This document shows, one piece after another, positions 32,069-36,726 of a stretch of 36,726 nt of DNA (within the stretch, counting starts at the first letter, position 1; every line of letters starts with the position of its first letter). The DNA lies in IMG/VR virus record IMGVR_UViG_3300011187_000026, positions 1 through 36,726 of that record, one strand, 5' to 3'. Position numbers and translations under genes: made by a program. Source of the DNA: a virus. The notes under the pieces were generated by a model. The model was not told the origin of the DNA and ran no database searches. It worked only from the letters and a program-made list of their open reading frames with translations.

Positions 32069-33243
32069 TGGGACTAGATAATTTCAAAGGCGCAGCGAAG
32101 CCCCTCGACAAGTGGGACGTTCCACTTCTTGCTCACCGTATCGACGTGACTGAGGACCATCTTCAGGCGTTCCTGAACGTCGAGTCCCGGTCGCGGGGCT
32201 TCGACAAGTATGGCCGACCTGTCATGCTGTTCGAGCCGCATGTCTTCTACCGGAACCTGTCTGGTGCTGAGCGCGACGAAGCCGTAGCTGCCGGTCTGGC
32301 TTACCCGAAGTGGGGCCAGAAAAAGTATCCTGCGGACAGCTACCCCCGGATGCACAAGGCCATGAAGATCAATCTCTCCGCTGCGCTGAAGTCCGCGTCG
32401 TGGGGGTCCACTCAGGTCCTCGGTGAGAACTACGAGATGGTCGGGTACCAGACGCCGGAGCAGATGGTCCTGAAGTTCATGGAGGACGAAGAGGAACATG
32501 TCGAGGCGATGGTCAAGTTCATCCTCGCCAGCGGTATCGCTGACGACCTGAAGGCCGAACGGTGGTCGGTGGTGGCGCGCGTCTACAATGGGCCGGGTTA
32601 CGCCAAGAACAACTACCACACCAAGATGGCGGCAGAGTTCGCCAAGCTGCGCAAGGCCCCGGACGCGGGCTGGTCGCCAGATGTCTCTGGGGAGGAGATC
32701 ATGCACTTGGACTCGAACGAACTGAAGACTGTCCAGAAACGCCTTGGCGACCTTGGGTACAAAGAGGTCGGCTGGGCCGATGGCGCTTGGGGCACCCGGA
32801 CACGGGCTGCGGTCCTCGCCTTCCGGGCTGACAACGGGCTGCCTCTGGTCGCTGGCATCACCAAGGAACTGATGTCCACCCTGATGTTGGCACCTCACCG
32901 GGAGATCGGGCAAGATCGAGCGACGACCACGGCGACCGATCTGCGTAAGGCAGGCTCCCGGACCATCGCGGCTGCCGACAAGACGACCGGCATCGGCGTC
33001 CTGATCGGGGCAGGGGGCGCGCTGGGGGCGGCCTCCAAGGCCATGGAAGCTGTGCAAGGCCAGCTAGACAGCTTGTCTGGTGTCACGGACACCCTGACGG
33101 GCCTCATGTCTACTCTGAGCGGCGTGTCGCCGTACCTGCTTGTGGCGCTAGGCGGCTACGTCCTCTATCAGCAGTTCATCGTGAAGAACGCGCGCGTCGA
33201 GGATCACCGGGACGGCAAGAACCCCTATCCGGGCGGCGAATGA
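32068..33243 (+). CDS. Endolysin: N-acetylmuramidase with peptidoglycan-binding domain and C-terminal membrane segment
   Basis: This protein has 391 residues. Residues about 10-205 match the DUF3380 N-acetylmuramidase domain: LQAFLNVESRSRGFD with catalytic Glu39, RPVMLFEPHVFYR, and SASWGSTQVLGENY. Residues about 213-275 form a PG_binding_1 domain (LKTVQKRLGDLGY, DGAWGTRTRAAVLAF). The C-terminal ~110 residues are an Ala/Gly-rich hydrophobic segment (about 308-328) and a transmembrane helix (YLLVALGGYVLYQQFIV, about 356-372). It cleaves glycan strands at lysis. The membrane-anchored C-terminus is unusual compared with soluble endolysins and may keep it tethered until lysis. Spanin and holin genes follow directly. 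Confidence 0.9.
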   Translation: MGLDNFKGAAKPLDKWDVPLLAHRIDVTEDHLQAFLNVESRSRGFDKYGRPVMLFEPHVFYRNLSGAERDEAVAAGLAYPKWGQKKYPADSYPRMHKAMKINLSAALKSASWGSTQVLGENYEMVGYQTPEQMVLKFMEDEEEHVEAMVKFILASGIADDLKAERWSVVARVYNGPGYAKNNYHTKMAAEFAKLRKAPDAGWSPDVSGEEIMHLDSNELKTVQKRLGDLGYKEVGWADGAWGTRTRAAVLAFRADNGLPLVAGITKELMSTLMLAPHREIGQDRATTTATDLRKAGSRTIAAADKTTGIGVLIGAGGALGAASKAMEAVQGQLDSLSGVTDTLTGLMSTLSGVSPYLLVALGGYVLYQQFIVKNARVEDHRDGKNPYPGGE

Positions 33244-33593
33244 TGCTCTCCGGGCTAATCGGGAGCAAAGTCGTCCAGTGGGCGCTAGGGCCAGCAGGTA
33301 AAATTATCCTGTTGGTCCTAGCGTTTTCTGCATGGACCTTGTATCAGAGGCATGACGCAACCAGAACGTGCGAGGCTGAGGTTTTTCAGGAGCAGTTGAT
33401 CGAGACCCAACGGCAGCTTGTGATCTCCGATAGGATAGCCCAAGAGGCACGCGAAAGAGCAGATGCTACCGAGGCAGAGATCAACGTCCTAGAAGGCCAG
33501 CTAGATGACTTCCAAAACGCAATGCAGAGCCGTCCGGGTAGCAGTTGCCCTATCCCTGATGATCTTCGTGAGCGGTTGCTTCGGATCAAATGA
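33240..33593 (+). CDS. Inner-membrane spanin (Rz-like)
   Basis: This 117-residue protein has one N-terminal membrane helix (about 15-35, WALGPAGKIILLVLAFSAW) and a long periplasmic coiled coil (about 43-98). It ends CPIPDDLRERLLRIK. This is the i-spanin layout. It overlaps the endolysin stop (ATGATG), and the o-spanin gene starts inside it in the +1 frame, the classic Rz/Rz1 arrangement. With its partner it fuses inner and outer membranes at the last step of lysis in Gram-negative hosts. Sequence similarity to lambda Rz is low, as is normal. Confidence 0.85.
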   Translation: MMLSGLIGSKVVQWALGPAGKIILLVLAFSAWTLYQRHDATRTCEAEVFQEQLIETQRQLVISDRIAQEARERADATEAEINVLEGQLDDFQNAMQSRPGSSCPIPDDLRERLLRIK

Positions 33594-33789
33594 GTCCGCC
33601 GCCCCATATCAGGCCCCTCCCCTCGATCCGAGAGACGAGAAGGCTTGCTATGACCCCGGTGTCACGGACGAGGCTTTCGAGTCTCTCGCACAAAATAGAC
33701 TGGCTCTTGCCGAGTGCCGAAAGAAGCACGCCAACGTGGTCGGACAATACAACAGGATCCGAAACGAACTAGGACGCAAGGAGAACTGA
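33505..33789 (+). CDS. Outer-membrane spanin lipoprotein (Rz1-like)
   Basis: This 94-residue protein begins with a lipoprotein signal: a basic N-terminus, hydrophobic VAVALSLMIF, and the lipobox FVSGC with Cys25 as the lipidated residue. A Pro-rich stretch (APYQAPPLDPRDE) and a charged helix follow. It starts within the Rz-like gene in the +1 frame and extends past its end. This is an overlapping rather than fully embedded Rz1 arrangement. Lipidation should place it in the outer membrane facing its partner. Confidence 0.85.
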   Translation: MTSKTQCRAVRVAVALSLMIFVSGCFGSNESAAPYQAPPLDPRDEKACYDPGVTDEAFESLAQNRLALAECRKKHANVVGQYNRIRNELGRKEN

Positions 33790-33790
33790 G

Positions 33791-34069
33791 ATGCTTTGGG
33801 GGCGAGGGGATTCATCGAGACTCGAAAAGCACGAAACGCAGACGCTTTCGGACCTTCGACGTATGGTAGAGACCGGACATATCATCGCACTCACGCCAGA
33901 CCAGAGCGCGGCCATGCTCCGTGCCTTGGTGTGGTATGAGATGTGGGAGTCCACGTTCAAGCTGTTAGCCGGCATCCGCAACATGGGCGTTGTTTTTGGA
34001 GGTCTCCTCGCTATCTGGTGGGCTACCGAGGGGCGCATCATCGACTTCATCGTAGGGGTAGGACAATGA
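33791..34069 (+). CDS. Putative holin
   Basis: This 92-residue protein has a soluble, charged N-terminal half (helical, about 1-50) and a membrane segment (about 57-80, KLLAGIRNMGVVFGGLLAIWW). It is preceded by AGGACGCAAGGAGAACTG, a good Shine-Dalgarno. Its place in the lysis cassette after spanins, small size and membrane helix suggest a holin. Only one clear transmembrane helix is visible, so it could alternatively be a holin partner or antiholin. An ATGA overlap couples it to the next gene. Confidence 0.6.
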   Translation: MLWGRGDSSRLEKHETQTLSDLRRMVETGHIIALTPDQSAAMLRALVWYEMWESTFKLLAGIRNMGVVFGGLLAIWWATEGRIIDFIVGVGQ

Positions 34070-34563
34070 ACAGACTCCGCAGACCATCTTGGTGGGTGTC
34101 ACGTCTGACTGAGGTCCTTGTGGCCCTCGTCCTGCTCTATGTGACCACTTCTCTGATCGAATACCGAAATGCTGTTGCCCGCGCAGATGTCCCCGCGTCC
34201 GAGTGGTTCGAGGTCTCTGAAATCTTCGTCCCGGATCACCGTGTCGGGGACAACCCAGAGATCGTCTACGACCGGGAAATTCGCGTAGGCCATCGCGGTT
34301 TCTGGGTCGTAGAGGTTCAGAAGGTTAGCCCCGGAGACCGGGCGGGCGTGTTCCAAACGGCTTGCACAGGATCGGGCGTGAACGATTACGATCTGGATGA
34401 CGTTCTCGTGGACGACACAGTAAGCTGGTCGTGGTTCCTTGGTCGCCCTTGTCGGGTGGCCGAAGGGACTTACCGCATCCAGTTGACGCGCGACATGATG
34501 ATCCCTGACTGGCCCGTGAAGAAGACCAAGGACTGGTCCAACACCTTCAAGGTATCAGATTGA
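34066..34563 (+). CDS. Membrane-anchored protein of unknown function
   Basis: The frame is open upstream of 34066, but the ATG there overlaps the holin-like stop (ATGA), which gives a 165-residue protein. A basic N-terminus (MNRLRRPSWWVSR) and a hydrophobic helix (LTEVLVALVLLYVTTSLI) predict a signal anchor with the rest in the periplasm. The soluble part is beta-rich with two Cys that could form a disulfide (VFQTACTGSG; GRPCRVAEG). It is the last rightward gene and converges with the leftward operon. It may be a second lysis or exclusion factor. No family is recognised with certainty. Confidence 0.65.
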   Translation: MNRLRRPSWWVSRLTEVLVALVLLYVTTSLIEYRNAVARADVPASEWFEVSEIFVPDHRVGDNPEIVYDREIRVGHRGFWVVEVQKVSPGDRAGVFQTACTGSGVNDYDLDDVLVDDTVSWSWFLGRPCRVAEGTYRIQLTRDMMIPDWPVKKTKDWSNTFKVSD

Positions 34564-35088
34564 TCTGGGAGGGGCCGCGATCCTCACCTGACGGGCCGTC
34601 CTAGATCGTGCTTTCATCCCTGTCTTGCACTGCACACCTGAGTTCCTTGCCTTCACGGGTCGGGCCTCCTGATCCTGATACTTCCCGTCACCGTAGTCGC
34701 CGTTCTCGATCAGTTCGTGGAAGACGATCTGCGCGATGCCTGAGCCTGCCGGGACGCGGAGGAACCGGTACCCATGGTAGATCAGTTCAAGGGTCAGCGT
34801 TCCGCGCCAGCCCGGCTCGATCTTCGTGTTCTGGACGGTCAGCTTCCGGCGTGCCCAAGTGCTTTTGTCAGCTACCTCTCCCAGCAGATTGAGAGGCATG
34901 TCGAACTGCTCCATGGTCGAGGCCAGACGGAACCTGCGACCGGGGAAAAGGATCAAGGTCTGGGCGACACGGATGTCGTACCCGGCCTCGCCAAGGCCGT
35001 AGGAGGTTCCGCCGGGTCCGTTAACCTTGCAAGGGACCATGCTCAAGATAGGCTGGGCGGCCAGCAGACTCTTCCCGTTGACGATCAT
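34555..35088 (-). CDS. dCTP deaminase / dUTPase-superfamily nucleotide enzyme
   Basis: This 177-residue protein has the trimeric dUTPase-superfamily pattern: GEAGYDIRV, DKSTWARRKL (the Ser-x-x-Ala-Arg segment that binds phosphates), and EPGWRGTLTLELI, where the Glu of TLEL corresponds to the deaminating Glu of dCTP deaminases. GSGIAQIVFHEL and GKYQDQ follow. It would make dUMP or dUTP from dCTP, feeding thymidylate synthesis in infected cells. The C-terminal ~30 residues are basic and variable. It is the last gene of the leftward operon. Its stop overlaps the rightward gene's end by 9 nt, leaving no room for a terminator between the convergent operons. Confidence 0.85.
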   Translation of the reverse strand: MIVNGKSLLAAQPILSMVPCKVNGPGGTSYGLGEAGYDIRVAQTLILFPGRRFRLASTMEQFDMPLNLLGEVADKSTWARRKLTVQNTKIEPGWRGTLTLELIYHGYRFLRVPAGSGIAQIVFHELIENGDYGDGKYQDQEARPVKARNSGVQCKTGMKARSRTARQVRIAAPPRSI

Positions 35089-35315
35089 TCTACGCCCTCC
35101 ATAGGCTCTGTTTTAACGCGCCGGAGGTCTTCCCGGACGTGACGGATCACCTCGCAACAGTGATGGCATGTCACTGCGCCCGTTTCAGGCTCGCTGACTA
35201 CGGCGGCCAGATCAGGGAACTCCCCTTCATGGGCCGCGCCACAGAGAGCCAAGTCGTATGATCCTGCGCCGGGTGCGCAGACCGTGCCGTCTTCTCGGAC
35301 CCAGCGTATTGTCAT
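35085..35315 (-). CDS. Small Cys/His-rich hypothetical protein
   Basis: This 76-residue protein has Cys and His in a compact C-terminal pattern (VTCHHCCEVIRHVRE), like the zinc knuckle of small phage proteins with a TCxxC signature, and an earlier LALCGAAHEG that could supply further ligands. It overlaps both neighbours by ATGA. It may bind metal, and interaction with nucleic acid or a host enzyme is possible. Function unknown. Confidence 0.62.
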   Translation of the reverse strand: MTIRWVREDGTVCAPGAGSYDLALCGAAHEGEFPDLAAVVSEPETGAVTCHHCCEVIRHVREDLRRVKTEPMEGVE

Positions 35316-35324
35316 ATCAGGTCC
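35311..35324 (-). promoter_or_regulatory. Conserved stop/start coupling element, copy 1
   Basis: On the minus strand this reads GGACCTGATATGAC and contains the methyltransferase stop and the next start as ATGA. An identical 14-mer lies at the next junction upstream (36048-36061). The GGA forms the core of the ribosome-binding site. Confidence 0.5.
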
Positions 35325-36052
35325 TCGATTCCAGCCAGTTCGTTCAGGTCCGCCGGATCGAACTTGCCGATCTCATTGCCCATCTGGTCCCAGCCGGGCC
35401 GGGTCTCACGGGCGAAGAGTTCGCAGTAGGGGCCGTTGACCAGTGCCTCGATGCGACCATGCACCTCGTCAGGCTTGCGGCTATGCTCGCGCACAGGAGC
35501 GACTAGGAGCCGCCTCACAGCCTTGTTCCGCCTCTTCGGGGCACCAACGGTCGCCAGCAGGCAATCTTCGGGGTTGGCGCGCGTCCAGAAGCCCATGCCC
35601 TTGAACCAAGCGCGGTCTTCGTGGGCCTGCTGCATGCTGACATCGTAATCGTCGTACTTCCGGTTCAGCTTGACCCATGAGAAGGCGCGCGTCTTGTGCC
35701 TGAAACCCCAAGCCTCGATCACCTCCAGAGCCATGGGCAGATGGGTGTCGATCACCCACATGAAGAGGGCGCAGTCCTTCCCGGCGATCTCGCGCACGGG
35801 CATGGCTTTGATCTGGTCGAGGGTCATGCAGTCGTAGTGGTTCTCGGGGCTGCGGTCCTTGCCCTTGTCGGAGCGGGTCAGGAAGGACCACGGCGGGTCT
35901 GCAAGGATCGCCCGGTAGTGGCCGCGCTTCAGGCCCTCCAGAGGGCCGTCCATCATCCGGGGCGCGTGCGGACAGACCTGTTCGTCCTCCATGCTGCCAC
36001 AGGCGTCTGGGCCTACGAGGCCGCAGGACGGGCAGTGGTATTCATCGGTCAT
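35312..36052 (-). CDS. MT-A70-family adenine methyltransferase with N-terminal zinc-binding segment
   Basis: This 246-residue enzyme has the MT-A70 motif YRAILADPPW (D52-P-P-W55), followed by MTLDQIKAMPVREIAGKDCALFMWVID (motif in the S-adenosylmethionine fold), and EVIEAWGFRHKTRAFSWVKL, then HEDRAWFKGMGFWTRANPEDCLLATVG and REHSRKPDEVHGRIEALV. These give a complete catalytic domain for N6-adenine methylation of DNA or RNA. The first ~30 residues contain C7, C10, C18 and C27, suggesting a small zinc site. In phages such enzymes usually protect DNA from host restriction. The recognised sequence cannot be read from the gene. It is coupled to both neighbours by ATGA. Confidence 0.9.
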   Translation of the reverse strand: MTDEYHCPSCGLVGPDACGSMEDEQVCPHAPRMMDGPLEGLKRGHYRAILADPPWSFLTRSDKGKDRSPENHYDCMTLDQIKAMPVREIAGKDCALFMWVIDTHLPMALEVIEAWGFRHKTRAFSWVKLNRKYDDYDVSMQQAHEDRAWFKGMGFWTRANPEDCLLATVGAPKRRNKAVRRLLVAPVREHSRKPDEVHGRIEALVNGPYCELFARETRPGWDQMGNEIGKFDPADLNELAGIEDLI

Positions 36053-36061
36053 ATCAGGTCC
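36048..36061 (-). promoter_or_regulatory. Conserved stop/start coupling element, copy 2
   Basis: On the minus strand this reads GGACCTGATATGAC, identical to the copy at 35311-35324. It contains the stop of the 68-residue gene and the start of the methyltransferase gene. Confidence 0.5.
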
Positions 36062-36255
36062 ATCCCGTCATCTTCGTTTTGATGGCCGCCGGAGAGGGCG
36101 CGCTCAAATGTTTCAGGCAGGTCCGAACCGTAGTAGGTTTGGAACCCGCCTTCGGTCTTCATCGACACCATCCATCGCTCGTCTTTCAGGAATATCGTGA
36201 CTCCTGAGAAACTGCCGTAGGAAATGCTGTCTGCGATCTGCCGGAGGTCAACCAA
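36049..36255 (-). CDS. Hypothetical 68-residue protein
   Basis: This small protein is probably alpha/beta. It starts with TTG at 36255 (overlapping the GapR stop by 8 nt), which is uncertain because no strong Shine-Dalgarno precedes it. It contains FSGVTIFLKDERWMVSMKTE and ends with an acidic tail (HQNEDDGMDLI). The end coincides with the coupling element that starts the methyltransferase. No family is recognised. Its place between GapR and methyltransferase suggests an accessory early function. Confidence 0.55.
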   Translation of the reverse strand: MVDLRQIADSISYGSFSGVTIFLKDERWMVSMKTEGGFQTYYGSDLPETFERALSGGHQNEDDGMDLI

Positions 36256-36559
36256 CGCTCATACCCAAGGCTTCCATATACATCTCAAGGACAGCCCCTT
36301 CTTCTGCGATGTCGTCCGAGTTCCGCTTCCGAAGAGAGATCAGTTTAGCCATGACCTTCGTGTCATATCCGCGCGCTTTTGCCTCCGCGAATACCTCTTT
36401 CTTTTGCTCCGCAAGGTCCTTGGCCTCTGCGATCAGATGCTCGATGCGCTCGATGAACTGACGGAGTTCTGCTGCCGTGACGCGGTAGCTGGCGTCAACG
36501 CCTTTGCCGGGGGAGTCGTCCTCCCCCAGCATGGCGTCGATGTCGGACAAGCCCGCCAT
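36248..36559 (-). CDS. gapR: GapR-like DNA-binding protein (DUF2312)
   Basis: This 103-residue protein carries a full DUF2312 domain: ELRQFIERIEHLIAEAKDLAEQKK, then VFAEAKARGYDTKVMAKLISLR and a C-terminal helix AVLEMYMEALGM. GapR is a nucleoid-associated protein of Alphaproteobacteria that forms a tetrameric clamp on overtwisted, AT-rich DNA and stimulates type II topoisomerases during replication. The Lys/Arg residues of the DNA-binding region are present. About 25 extra residues precede the domain. A phage copy may manage supercoiling of replicating or transcribed phage DNA, or interfere with host GapR. It starts in a TGATG overlap with the truncated gene upstream. Confidence 0.88.
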   Translation of the reverse strand: MAGLSDIDAMLGEDDSPGKGVDASYRVTAAELRQFIERIEHLIAEAKDLAEQKKEVFAEAKARGYDTKVMAKLISLRKRNSDDIAEEGAVLEMYMEALGMSVG

Positions 36560-36726
36560 CAGATCAGGTCTTCTTCTTCTTCAACCTCGTCCTCGGGCGC
36601 GGGAAGAGGATCGGCGTTCTTGATCTCATCGACCGTGAGAACGTCCGTCTCCTTCTTCTTCGCCGTGAACTCGTCGCGCTTGATCTTGACGACCTTCTTC
36701 GTGGCCTTGGGCAGATCGGTATCCGG
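36559..36726 (-). CDS. C-terminal part of an acidic-tailed protein (cut by window end)
   Basis: The last 55 codons of a gene entering from the right end. The visible part is Lys-rich (KATKKVVKIKRDEF, AKKKE), then TVDEIKNADPL, and ends in a very acidic tail (PEDEVEEEEDLI). Its stop overlaps the GapR start. Acidic tails of this type occur in ssDNA-binding and other replication or recombination proteins, but too little is visible for a family call. Confidence 0.6.
   Translation of the reverse strand, partial: PDTDLPKATKKVVKIKRDEFTAKKKETDVLTVDEIKNADPLPAPEDEVEEEEDLI

Noticed and set aside
33943-34065. Upstream in-frame start for the last rightward gene
   Set aside because: The extra 41 residues are a shadow of the holin-like gene; the ATG at 34066 overlaps its stop and begins a typical signal anchor.
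1-36726. CRISPR arrays, tRNA genes, integrase, repressor or insertion sequences
   Set aside because: None could be seen; reading by eye can miss a divergent tRNA, so a tRNA scan would be decisive.

Overview
This window is an almost gap-free stretch of a tailed bacteriophage genome, GC-rich, with a siphovirus layout. The head genes (gpW, portal, S49 protease with scaffold, gpD-like decoration, gpE-like major capsid) follow the lambda / chi-like order. The tail-tip genes resemble those of phages of Rhodobacterales and other Alphaproteobacteria. A GapR/DUF2312 homologue, a family typical of Alphaproteobacteria and their phages, also points to an alphaproteobacterial host. The host assignment is inference from gene content. 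No integrase, repressor, tRNA, rRNA, CRISPR or insertion sequence is visible.

Layout. 1-5670 (+) is a replication module: a 5'-truncated gp2.5-like ssDNA-binding protein, a truncated HNH-like ORF, a family A DNA polymerase with an intein, a VRR-NUC nuclease and a SNF2-type helicase. 5667-14306 (+) is packaging and head: TerS, TerL with a second intein, gpW, portal, protease/scaffold, decoration protein and major capsid, closed by a terminator-like hairpin. 14373-28737 (+) is neck and tail: joining proteins, gpZ- and gpU-like proteins, tail tube, a G/GT-like chaperone pair with an A AAA AAG -1 frameshift site, a 1680-residue tape measure with an embedded lysozyme-like domain, then tail-tip proteins up to a gpJ-like hub. 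28741-32068 (+) carries fibre / receptor-binding proteins (DUF2793 plus discoidin-like, SPRY-like, and a beta-rich protein). 32068-34563 (+) is lysis: muramidase endolysin, overlapping Rz/Rz1-type spanins, a putative holin and a membrane-anchored protein. 34555-36726 (-) is a convergent, tightly coupled operon: dCTP deaminase/dUTPase-like protein, a Cys-rich small protein, an MT-A70 adenine methyltransferase, two small proteins including GapR, and a truncated acidic protein.

The most unusual structure is in the polymerase gene. The polymerase frame carries a mini-intein (2267-3040) in the O-helix motif. A complete zinc-ribbon/HNH endonuclease with its own ribosome-binding site is encoded inside the same DNA in a different frame (2470-3039), and its stop codon falls within the intein's terminal His-Asn codons. 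The intein thus appears to carry its homing endonuclease out of frame, as a nested gene, rather than as an in-frame domain. The terminase intein (6580-7596) is conventional, with an in-frame LAGLIDADG domain, and sits in the Walker A loop. The same genome therefore shows two architectures of intein mobility, plus a broken HNH gene just upstream of the polymerase.

Genes are packed with ATGA, GTGA and TGATG overlaps, so translational coupling is probably a main mode of expression control. There is no stretch over 300 bases without a gene.
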